22,678 nt of DNA. It comes from JBHHYR01 sp046757585 (lineage in GTDB: Bacteria > Desulfobacterota > Binatia > HRBIN30). This document shows, piece after piece, positions 1-6,627 of this stretch; positions within the stretch are counted from its first letter, which is position 1; every line of letters begins with the position of its first letter. The position numbers were made by a program, and so were the translations under genes. Under the pieces are notes generated by a model, which had not been told where the DNA came from, ran no database searches, and worked only from the letters and a program-made list of their open reading frames with translations. Location of the stretch: NCBI GenBank assembly GCA_046757585.1, contig JBHHYR010000042.1, forward strand, positions 1 through 22,678. Direction: 5' to 3'.

Positions 1-2
1 AT

Positions 3-56
3 CTGACGGAAAATCGCTCGCCCTCGCTACGGCGCCTGTTTTTCAACGGACTGCTA
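3..56 (+). repeat. Left copy of terminal inverted repeat
   Basis: This 54-bp stretch matches the reverse complement of 22625-22678 at 49 of 54 positions by direct reading. The invariant core is CCTGTTTTTCAACGGACTG, preceded by the shared block CCTCGCTACGG. It lies at the very edge of the window, just beyond the 3' end of cysE. It contains no obvious ORF. It is most likely one copy of a dispersed intergenic repeat; the alternative is the end of a mobile element whose other end is the right copy. Confidence 0.85.
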
Positions 57-114
57 GCCCCGAACCGCAGTGTGGGCCGAGTGAACATGACTCTGCCGGA
101 AATACCCCAGGCCA

Positions 115-1038
115 CTACTCGCCGTCATCCGCACGCGACCGAGTCAGCCGGGCGTCGTAGGTCACCTTGCTGCGCCGCGGCACTGATTCCACCAGCCAGA
201 CATTTCCTCCAATGACTGAACCTTCACCAATGACGGTGTCGCCGCCCAGGATGGTGGCGCCCGAGTAGATAGTGACGTTGTCCTCGATGGTCGGGTGGCG
301 TTTGCGGTGGCGAATCAATAACCCGTCGTCGTCACGCGGCAAGCTCAGCGCCCCGAGCGTCACGCCCTGATACAGCTTTACGTTGTTGCCGATAATGCAG
401 GTCTCGCCAATGACCACGCCGGTGCCGTGATCGACGAAGAAACGCCGACCGATCTGCGCCCCCGGGTGAATGTCGATGCCCGTCATCCCGTGCGTGTACT
501 CCGACAGGATCCGGGGAATCATGGGGACATCGGCCTTGTACAGTTCGTGCGCGATCCGATGGGTCGTAATCGCTTGAATGATCGGGTAACTGAATATGAC
601 CTCCTCGATGCTCTGCGCGGCCGGATCACCTTCAAAGGCCGCAATCACGTCCTGATTCAGCAGCGCACGCAATTCGGGGAGCGTGTTCAGGAAGCTCATG
701 ACCACTGCATCGCTCCAGCCGGCTTGGCGCGCGCTCCTGGCACGGCCGCAGGTCTCTTCGTACCGCACGGCGCGGCCGATCTGCTCGACGAGGATTTCGT
801 AGGCTGGGTAGAGGTGCTCGCTCATCGCGTAGCGCAGATTACCGCGGTTCAGCGGGCGCGTGCTGTAGAATCCCATGTAGATGACCGGCGTCAAATGATT
901 GAGCGCTTCAATGACTGCACGCCGGTTCGGCAAGGCGGCACTCTCGAGGCTGTCGATTTCATGCCGCCCATCGTAGGTGTCAGCCACCCGGTTGATCACC
1001 GACTCAAGCTCGTCGTACTGCGCGACGACTTTGCCCAT
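115..1038 (-). CDS. cysE: Serine O-acetyltransferase (CysE/SAT)
   Basis: The product (307 aa) transfers an acetyl group from acetyl-CoA to L-serine, giving O-acetylserine, the first step of cysteine synthesis in the cytoplasm. An N-terminal helical region of about 180 residues is followed by a left-handed beta-helix with hexapeptide repeats (about 188-290). It contains the family segments TGIDIHPGAQIG (187-198) and DHGTGVVIGET (203-213), with the active-site His in DHGTG. The length fits the longer SAT forms. The ATG at 1038 has an SD-like GAGGTG about 6 nt upstream and a possible promoter just before it. It is the last gene of a minus-strand group behind gloB, with a 124-bp gap. The family call is secure. 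Confidence 0.95.
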   Translation of the reverse strand: MGKVVAQYDELESVINRVADTYDGRHEIDSLESAALPNRRAVIEALNHLTPVIYMGFYSTRPLNRGNLRYAMSEHLYPAYEILVEQIGRAVRYEETCGRARSARQAGWSDAVVMSFLNTLPELRALLNQDVIAAFEGDPAAQSIEEVIFSYPIIQAITTHRIAHELYKADVPMIPRILSEYTHGMTGIDIHPGAQIGRRFFVDHGTGVVIGETCIIGNNVKLYQGVTLGALSLPRDDDGLLIRHRKRHPTIEDNVTIYSGATILGGDTVIGEGSVIGGNVWLVESVPRRSKVTYDARLTRSRADDGE

Positions 1039-1059
1039 GTATCACCTCATGCTGCGGGC

Positions 1060-1087
1060 ATTATGCGCGGTTCCACCAGCGACACAA
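1060..1087 (-). promoter_or_regulatory. Possible sigma70-type promoter for cysE
   Basis: On the minus strand TTGTGT (1087-1082), a 16-bp spacer and CATAAT (1065-1060) resemble -35 and -10 boxes. The predicted start would lie near 1053, leaving a leader of about 15 nt that holds the SD GAGGTG before the ATG at 1038. This is a visual match only. The -35 box is weak and high-GC genomes often deviate from this consensus. Confidence 0.3.
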
Positions 1088-1162
1088 ACGTTCAGCTGCG
1101 CGCCCCCGCCGAAGCGGGCACCCTCGACGATGCACGTCGTCAGAACCCGTTCGCGGCACCTG

Positions 1163-1936
1163 CTAGAAGACATCTTTGAGTGCTCGTGTCTTGGCGAAGA
1201 CGCTCACCTCGTCGAGGGGCAGCTCCGGGAACTGACGGTGCAAGCAGGCCTGCAACTCGTGACTGCCCGCACGGAAAAAGGGATTCGTCGCCCTTTCCGA
1301 GGCGATCGTGGTCGGGACGGTTGGCTGCCCGGCGCGCCGCTGCTCGAGTGCCCACGCGTGTTTTTCCCGCAGTGCGGCATTGTCGGGTTCAAGTGTGAGG
1401 GCGAAACGGAGATTCTGTTCCGTGTACTCGTGGCCGAAGTAGACCTTGGTGTCGTCGGGCAACCGCTTGAGCTTCGAGAGCGACTGCAGCATCATCGCTG
1501 CGTCACCCTCGAACAGCCGCCCGCAGCCGCCGGCGAACAGTGTGTCGCCGGTGAACACCGCTTTTTCTTGCGCGAAGTAATAGGCGACATGACCGCTGGT
1601 GTGGGCAGGAATGAAGAGGATGCGGGCGGCAAGGTGGCCCACCTGGATGCTCTCGCCGTCTCGCACCTCGCGGGTACAGCCAGGGATGCGGTGTCCCTGC
1701 CCAGCGTATCCGTAGACCTCCAACTTCAGGTGATGGACCAACGCCTCATTGCCACCGATGTGGTCCCAATGATGGTGCGTGGGCAGGATGGCGACCAGCG
1801 CAACGCCGGTCTCTCGGACCTTGGCGAGCACCGGCTCCGCGTCGGCGCAATCGACGATCCCCGCCTGCTGCGTCCGCTCGTCAATGACCAGGTAGGCGTA
1901 GTTGTCGGAGAGCTGTGGAATGGCGATAACGCGCAT
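1163..1936 (-). CDS. gloB: Hydroxyacylglutathione hydrolase (glyoxalase II)
   Basis: A metallo-beta-lactamase-fold hydrolase of 257 aa. The family reaction is hydrolysis of S-lactoylglutathione to lactate and glutathione in methylglyoxal detoxification. The metal motif THHHWDH is at residues 53-59, and further metal ligands are visible in the HTSGH, GDTLF and FGHEYT segments. The C-terminal part has the NPFFR segment typical of GloB. The ATG at 1936 is preferred because GAGGAGG lies 5 nt upstream. A GTG at 1954 would place that SD inside the coding sequence. The gene follows a small conserved gene by 25 bp and probably shares its transcript. Substrate identity rests on family similarity. Confidence 0.92.
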   Translation of the reverse strand: MRVIAIPQLSDNYAYLVIDERTQQAGIVDCADAEPVLAKVRETGVALVAILPTHHHWDHIGGNEALVHHLKLEVYGYAGQGHRIPGCTREVRDGESIQVGHLAARILFIPAHTSGHVAYYFAQEKAVFTGDTLFAGGCGRLFEGDAAMMLQSLSKLKRLPDDTKVYFGHEYTEQNLRFALTLEPDNAALREKHAWALEQRRAGQPTVPTTIASERATNPFFRAGSHELQACLHRQFPELPLDEVSVFAKTRALKDVF

Positions 1937-1961
1937 GCAGGCCTCCTCTGCCACTCACGAT

Positions 1962-2231
1962 CTAATGTAACGTCTTATCAACAGCCGTACGGGGATCCGT
2001 GCCGCGCGAGTCCTGGTGCGTGAACGACACCAGTTCCCAGCAGTCGTCACGGTCGCGGTACTTGAGGACGTACAGGTTCCCGTCATCAGCGCTGATGCGG
2101 AAATAGCGCTCCGTCTCGCTGTACCAGCGATCGAGGATGTCTCGTACCGCGAGCGTCCGGTCGCCGAGCACAAAGCGCAACGGTCGTTCATTGGCCGTGT
2201 GTCCGGCGTAGGCGTCCACTTTCACGCGCAC
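1962..2231 (-). CDS. Small conserved protein of unknown function
   Basis: About 89 aa from a GTG at 2231. The frame is open further, to an ATG at 2351, but the upstream part is low-complexity Arg/Ala and looks non-coding. The core (KVDAYAGHTANERPLRF, then DILDRWY and DDGNLYVLKYR) looks like a compact beta-rich fold. I recall similar stand-alone proteins of about 70-90 aa in other bacteria but cannot name a family. No SD is visible before GTG 2231 or 2225. A TATACT sequence (2243-2238) ends six bases before GTG 2231, so a leaderless transcript is possible. The gene runs into gloB with a 25-bp gap. No function is assigned. Confidence 0.6.
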   Translation of the reverse strand: MRVKVDAYAGHTANERPLRFVLGDRTLAVRDILDRWYSETERYFRISADDGNLYVLKYRDRDDCWELVSFTHQDSRGTDPRTAVDKTLH

Positions 2232-2368
2232 AGACGCAGTATAGCTGGAAGACGCGGTGGCGCGCCAGCGGACGGCGGCACGTACGCCGGCGCCACATGG
2301 GCCGGCACTGGCGACCCGTCGAACGCTCTCGCTTTCCTTTTCAAGAGTCATCCTGTAAGGGCGCAGCC

Positions 2369-3121
2369 ATGTCCGCCACGGTGCTTGACACGCGAGGTCT
2401 CACGCGCCGGTTTGCAGGAGTGACCGCCCTGGCGAGCCTTGATCTGACGGTTGGTGCTGGCGAAGCGGTTGCGGTGCTAGGTCCGAACGGGGCCGGCAAG
2501 AGTACGCTCCTGCGGCTGCTGGCCACTTTGCTGCGGCCCAGCGACGGGACCTTGCGGCTGTTCGACCGTGCCGTGAGTGAGGGGAGCGCCCGCGCCCGGC
2601 GCCGCATTGGCCTGCTTTCGCATCAGAGCTTGCTCTACCCCGACCTGACACCTATGGAGAATCTCGAATTCTATGCGCGGATGTTTGGTGTGTCCCCGGT
2701 CACGACGCGTGTGCGTACGCTCCTGAATCAAGTCGGTCTGACCGGATGGGCGCACCGGCCGGTACGGACGCTGTCGCGCGGTCTGGAGCAACGCTGTGCA
2801 CTGGCGCGGGCGCTGGTGCATGAGCCGGACCTGCTCCTGCTCGACGAGCCCTTCACTGGCCTGGACAGTGCAGCTGCGGCAAGGCTGTCGGCCATGCTCA
2901 GCCAGGCACATAGCCGCGGCACCACCCTCCTGATGACCACGCACGACATCGGGCACGCGTTCGCGCTTTGCCAGCGGGCGATCATTCTTACACACGGCCG
3001 GTTGGTATGGGACGGTACGCTGGTAGCTGCCGAACGCTCCGCGTTCGAGCGCCGGTACCGGGCGATCGCACGGGGAGGCCGGATCCCCGATGCGGATTTC
3101 GCCCCCTGCGGGAAGACGTAG
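2369..3121 (+). CDS. ccmA: Heme exporter ATP-binding protein CcmA
   Basis: The ABC ATPase (250 aa) of the CcmABCD complex, which uses ATP to release holo-CcmE during cytochrome c maturation (System I) at the inner membrane. Walker A GPNGAGKST is at 38-46, the Q-loop Gln near 86, the signature LSRGLEQR at 135-142, Walker B LLLLDEP at 155-161 and the switch His at 192. The ATG at 2369 is preferred over an in-frame ATG at 2297 because the domain begins directly after it and TAAGGG lies upstream. It is the first gene of the ccm cluster and divergent from the small gene ending at 1962. A 142-bp gap precedes ccmB, unusually long for this pair. Confidence 0.92.
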   Translation: MSATVLDTRGLTRRFAGVTALASLDLTVGAGEAVAVLGPNGAGKSTLLRLLATLLRPSDGTLRLFDRAVSEGSARARRRIGLLSHQSLLYPDLTPMENLEFYARMFGVSPVTTRVRTLLNQVGLTGWAHRPVRTLSRGLEQRCALARALVHEPDLLLLDEPFTGLDSAAAARLSAMLSQAHSRGTTLLMTTHDIGHAFALCQRAIILTHGRLVWDGTLVAAERSAFERRYRAIARGGRIPDADFAPCGKT

Positions 3122-3263
3122 GTCGGGCAACCAATGCGTTCGTCTCCGTGTGGCCGGCGCGTTGCCGCACCGATCGTCTGCGGGTGAACCCGGTGTGCCT
3201 CGGACGGTTGCTGCGGCCGCGTACCGTGCTGCGCGCTGAGGGCGGGCCGGCGGCGAGTGCTCT

Positions 3264-3932
3264 GTGCCTGTGATGCTGACGCTCATCCGCAAGGATCTGC
3301 AGATCGAGTTTCGGACCAAGGAAACGCTGGCGTCGTTGCTGCTCCTCGCGCTGCTGACGTTGGTGGTGCTGAGCTTTGCGTTCGATCCCACTAGCGAGCT
3401 GCGCGCGGAGGCGGCGCCTGGTGCCTTGTGGGTGGCCGTGATATTTGCCGGCGTGCTCGGTCTGAATCGCTCGTTTCTCGCTGAACGGGACAACGACTGC
3501 CTGCAGGGGCTGCTCTTGTGCCCCGTGGATCGGGGCACGATCTACATTGCCAAGGCGGTCGGCAACTTCTTGTTCATGATGGTTGCCCAGCTCGCAATCG
3601 TGCCGATTTTCATCTTTTTCTTCAACCTGCCGGTGTCGCCCGCGCTGGGTGCCGTGGCGCTTAGCCTCGCCCTCGGCGTGCTCGGCTTCTCCGCGGTCGG
3701 CACGCTGTTTGCGGCTATTGCGGTGCGGACGCGCGCGCGCGAGGTGATGCTGCCTTTGTTGCTCCTGCCGCTGGTGGTGCCGATCTTCATCGCCGGCGTG
3801 AAAGTGACCGGTGCTATGCTGGCGGGCGGCTCCCTGAGTCAGAGCGCCCCCTGGCTGAATCTGATGGTCGGCTTCGACGTCATCTTCCTGGTTGTCGGCT
3901 GGCTGATGTTCGAATATGCTGTCGGAGAATGA
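3264..3932 (+). CDS. ccmB: Heme exporter membrane protein CcmB
   Basis: An integral membrane permease subunit of CcmABCD. The N-terminus carries the family's RKDLQIEFRTKE amphipathic segment, followed by about six hydrophobic helices. About 219-222 aa, the usual CcmB length. Start choice is open: a GTG at 3264 or an ATG at 3273. Neither has a strong SD, and the ATG places the conserved LIRKDL segment right at the N-terminus. The stop overlaps the ccmC start in an ATGA arrangement, implying coupled translation. Confidence 0.9.
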   Translation: MPVMLTLIRKDLQIEFRTKETLASLLLLALLTLVVLSFAFDPTSELRAEAAPGALWVAVIFAGVLGLNRSFLAERDNDCLQGLLLCPVDRGTIYIAKAVGNFLFMMVAQLAIVPIFIFFFNLPVSPALGAVALSLALGVLGFSAVGTLFAAIAVRTRAREVMLPLLLLPLVVPIFIAGVKVTGAMLAGGSLSQSAPWLNLMVGFDVIFLVVGWLMFEYAVGE

Positions 3933-4642
3933 CGGCCACGGTGCGGAAAGTCGCTGAGGCGATTCTGCCTGTCGCGACGCTCGGCGCGATGGCGCTGGCG
4001 ATCTATATGGTGTTCGTCTACGTCCCGAGCGATAAGGTTCAGGGCATCGTGCAGCGAATTTTCTACTTCCACGTTCCGCTGGCGATCATGACGTTCGTGG
4101 CGTTCGGCACCGTGGCGGTGGCCAGCATCCTCTTTCTGTGGCGCGGCACGCGTTCGTCGGACCGCCTGGCGTGCGCAGCTGCAGAGGTGGGCATGCTGTT
4201 TTGCACCTTGGTGCTCATCACGGGCCCGATCTGGGCACGGCCGGTGTGGGGGACGTGGTGGACCTGGGATGCCCGACTGACCACGACGCTGATCCTCTGG
4301 CTCATTTATGCGGCCTACCTGATGCTGCGCAGCTTTGCCGGCACGCATGATCAGGGGGCACGCTACGCGGCGATTCTCGGCATCGTAGGTGCCGCTGACA
4401 TCCCGATCATCAATCGCTCGGTGTACTGGTGGCGTACTATTCATCCGGCGGTGTTGGTCACGCGCCAGGGCGGCTCGGGCCTGACCGATCCACGGATGCA
4501 AGCCACGCTGGGCATTTGCTTCGTGGCGTTCTTGCTCCTGTTCTTGTGGCTGGTGTGGATCGGAAACCAGAGCATGCGGTTGCAGGACGCGGTGGAAGAT
4601 CTGCGCCAGCAGGCTCTGCACCAGCGGGAGACGTGGGCCTGA
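3929..4642 (+). CDS. ccmC: Heme handling protein CcmC
   Basis: A membrane protein of 237 aa that loads heme onto CcmE. The tryptophan-rich WWD motif is visible as WGTWWTWDARLT (107-118). Two conserved heme-ligand histidines flank it, in FYFHVP (H48) and IHPAVL (H172). Six hydrophobic segments are predicted. It overlaps ccmB by four bases. The C-terminus ends with a soluble helix (QDAVEDLRQQAL). Confidence 0.95.
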   Translation: MTATVRKVAEAILPVATLGAMALAIYMVFVYVPSDKVQGIVQRIFYFHVPLAIMTFVAFGTVAVASILFLWRGTRSSDRLACAAAEVGMLFCTLVLITGPIWARPVWGTWWTWDARLTTTLILWLIYAAYLMLRSFAGTHDQGARYAAILGIVGAADIPIINRSVYWWRTIHPAVLVTRQGGSGLTDPRMQATLGICFVAFLLLFLWLVWIGNQSMRLQDAVEDLRQQALHQRETWA

Positions 4643-4773
4643 GGAGTGTAAACGGGACGGTCGGAGAGTCCGCGATGCGTGGCGCGGTATGTAGGGGTGC
4701 TCAGGGACGAGTGCGGCGTTCTCTTACGGCGACTGGATGACGGTCGCCGGAGCTTGGCGCGTATGGGGAAGAC

Positions 4774-4923
4774 ATGGCCAATCTGAATTTTCTGTTTGCG
4801 GCCTACACGGCCGTCTGGGTGCTGCTGTTTCTGTACATTCTTGTGCTGTCACGCCGCAGCCGGTCGTTGGAGAAGGAAATCAAGGAGCTGCGCGCGCTGC
4901 TCCAGCGGAACGGGAAGAGTTGA
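4774..4923 (+). CDS. ccmD: CcmD-like small membrane protein
   Basis: A 49-aa ORF: a short N-terminus (MANLNFLFAAYTAVW), one transmembrane helix (about 8-26), then a charged cytoplasmic helix (RRSRSLEKEIKELRALLQR). This is the CcmD layout: a single-span peptide that stabilises the CcmABC/CcmE complex. A GGGGAA sequence lies 4-9 nt before the ATG. It follows ccmC by 131 bp and precedes yacG by 8 bp. The assignment rests on topology and position, because CcmD sequences are poorly conserved. Confidence 0.8.
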   Translation: MANLNFLFAAYTAVWVLLFLYILVLSRRSRSLEKEIKELRALLQRNGKS

Positions 4924-4931
4924 GGGCGTCC

Positions 4932-5132
4932 GTGCCGAAAGAAGTGCGCTGCCCGACGTGCCGGCGGCGCACCGTGTGGAAGGGCAACCCGTACCGGCCC
5001 TTCTGTTCGCAACGCTGCCGGATGCAGGATCTGGGCAACTGGGCCAGCGACCAGTACCGGATTCCGGGTCCACCGGCAGATGTGCCCATCGAGGAGTCTC
5101 CCGCGAACGGAACCGACGATGCGGATCCGTAA
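4932..5132 (+). CDS. yacG: YacG-type zinc protein (DNA gyrase inhibitor family)
   Basis: About 66 aa from a GTG at 4932, with a GAGGG sequence upstream. Zinc ligands CPTC (C7, C10) and C25-x3-C29 fit the YacG pattern, and the segments NPYRPFCSQRC, DLGNW and YRIP are characteristic. In E. coli YacG binds GyrB and inhibits gyrase. It starts 8 bp after ccmD and is followed 15 bp later by lpxA, so it appears to sit inside the ccm transcript. Its role there is unknown. Confidence 0.85.
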   Translation: MPKEVRCPTCRRRTVWKGNPYRPFCSQRCRMQDLGNWASDQYRIPGPPADVPIEESPANGTDDADP

Positions 5133-5147
5133 GACAGCCCCCTGCGT

Positions 5148-5945
5148 ATGGCCGTTCACCCAACGGCCTTGATCGATCCGCAGGCCGAGGTGCATCCCGA
5201 GGCGGAGGTCGGCCCGTTCGTGGTGGTCGATGGGCCGGTCCGTATCGGCCCGCGCACCCGGATCCTGGCTCACGCTACGCTCACCGGCTGGACGGACATT
5301 GGCGCGGACAATGTGATTCATATGGGTGCGGTGATCGGACATCTGCCCCAAGACCTCACGTACGACGGAAGTGAAAGCTATCTGCGCATCGGCGACCGCA
5401 ATGTCATCCGCGAGCACGTGCAGATCCATCGTGGCACGAAGCCCGGATCAGCAACCGTGATTGGCCACGACAACTTCTTGATGAGCCTGGTCCATGTCGC
5501 CCACAACTGCCGGGTCGGAAACCAGGTGGTCCTGGCAACCGGGGCCACGTTGGGCGGGTACGTCGAGGTGGAAGATCAGGTATTCGTCTCGGGCAACTGT
5601 GTGGTGCACCAGTTCGTGCGGATCGGGCGCCTGGCCCTCTTGCGCGGTTTGAGCCGCGCCAGCCGTGATGTGCCCCCATTCTGCATCATGGATGGTACGC
5701 ATACGGTACGTGCGATCAACCGCGTCGGGCTGCGCCGGGCCGGATTCACCGCAACGCGAATTCACACCTTGCAAGCCGCCTTCCGTCGGGTATTTCGGCG
5801 GGGCGGAAACCTCGGCAGGGCGATCGCTGACCTGGAAAAGCAACCATGCTCGCCTGAAGTGCGCTACTTACTTGAATTTATCCGCAGCTCCACCCGCGGC
5901 GTCTGTACGGGCCGCCGGTGGGACCGTCTCGACGCGGAGGCCTGA
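5148..5945 (+). CDS. lpxA: Acyl-ACP--UDP-N-acetylglucosamine O-acyltransferase
   Basis: LpxA (265 aa) performs the first committed acylation in lipid A synthesis. The N-terminal two thirds is a left-handed beta-helix of hexapeptide repeats starting at HPTALIDPQAEV. The segment LVHVAHNCRVGN contains the expected catalytic His (H119, corresponding to E. coli H125). The C-terminal helical part (about 190-265) matches LpxA. It is evidence for an LPS-bearing outer membrane. The usual neighbours lpxD, fabZ and lpxB are absent here; the gene sits between yacG and ccmE. No clear SD is seen before the ATG. Confidence 0.93.
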   Translation: MAVHPTALIDPQAEVHPEAEVGPFVVVDGPVRIGPRTRILAHATLTGWTDIGADNVIHMGAVIGHLPQDLTYDGSESYLRIGDRNVIREHVQIHRGTKPGSATVIGHDNFLMSLVHVAHNCRVGNQVVLATGATLGGYVEVEDQVFVSGNCVVHQFVRIGRLALLRGLSRASRDVPPFCIMDGTHTVRAINRVGLRRAGFTATRIHTLQAAFRRVFRRGGNLGRAIADLEKQPCSPEVRYLLEFIRSSTRGVCTGRRWDRLDAEA

Positions 5946-6162
5946 CTGCGCGGGTGGGTTGGGGACTCGCGTGCCGAGTTGCACGAGTGCGAAACCGCCT
6001 GCTTCGACTTCCCATGCTTGCAAAGGGTTCCCCGCAGGCGCGAAGTCGGATCAGCTGCCGGTTCCGCGCGCACCGGTTTCGGGCTACCTTTCAGCGGCGG
6101 CGGTGCCGGCCCAGCGCTTGCTTGAAAGGGGTTCGTGATTTCAGTAGCGTAGGGGAAATTCC

Positions 6163-6615
6163 ATGAATCGAAAGATCCGGTTCCTGGTCGCTGCGTTCGT
6201 GCTCGTCGGTGCCGTGGCCTATCTGATGTATACAGGGGTGCGTGAGACCGCCGTGTACTACCTGACGACCGATGAGTTTCTTGCCAAGAAGGACACCCTA
6301 GCCAACCACGGTGTCCGCGTGGCTGGCCGCGTGGCCCTCGGCAGCGTCACGAAGAAGATGACGCCAGTGGGGGAGGAGCTGAATTTCCGGCTGACAGGCT
6401 TCCCGACCGATGGCCACCCCGCGGCAGGAGACGGGACGGGGGTGCGGGTGCACTTCGTCGGCATCACACCGGATATGTTCAAGAGCGCGGGCGGTAGTGA
6501 CGTGATCGTGGAAGGCAAGTACCGCGACGGCACGCTCTACGCGCAGAGTGTGCTTACGTCCTGTCCGTCGAAATACGAGCCCGACGTACCTGGTGAGGGC
6601 GCCGCAAGCAAGTAG
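6163..6615 (+). CDS. ccmE: Cytochrome c maturation heme chaperone CcmE, Cys-type
   Basis: A periplasmic heme chaperone of 150 aa anchored by one N-terminal helix (about 5-23), followed by an OB-fold beta-barrel (about 45-130). Classical CcmE binds heme covalently through a His in HxxxY. Here the site reads LTSCPSKYEP, that is C134-xxx-Y138. This is the Cys variant described in Desulfovibrio-like bacteria and archaea. SD AGGGGA lies 6 nt upstream of the ATG. A 217-bp gap separates it from lpxA, and ccmF follows after 12 bp. Confidence 0.93.
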   Translation: MNRKIRFLVAAFVLVGAVAYLMYTGVRETAVYYLTTDEFLAKKDTLANHGVRVAGRVALGSVTKKMTPVGEELNFRLTGFPTDGHPAAGDGTGVRVHFVGITPDMFKSAGGSDVIVEGKYRDGTLYAQSVLTSCPSKYEPDVPGEGAASK

Positions 6616-6627
6616 CGGGCGCGTGAC

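Noticed and set aside
977..2023. Long plus-strand open frame of 348 codons opposite gloB and cysE
   Set aside because: It is antisense to gloB, which has full metal motifs. The translation has no protein-like pattern and no SD; it is a shadow frame common in GC-rich DNA.
6122..6150. TTGAAA-N17-TAGCGT as a promoter for ccmE
   Set aside because: The predicted start would fall within the ribosome binding site, leaving no usable leader, and the -10 match is poor.
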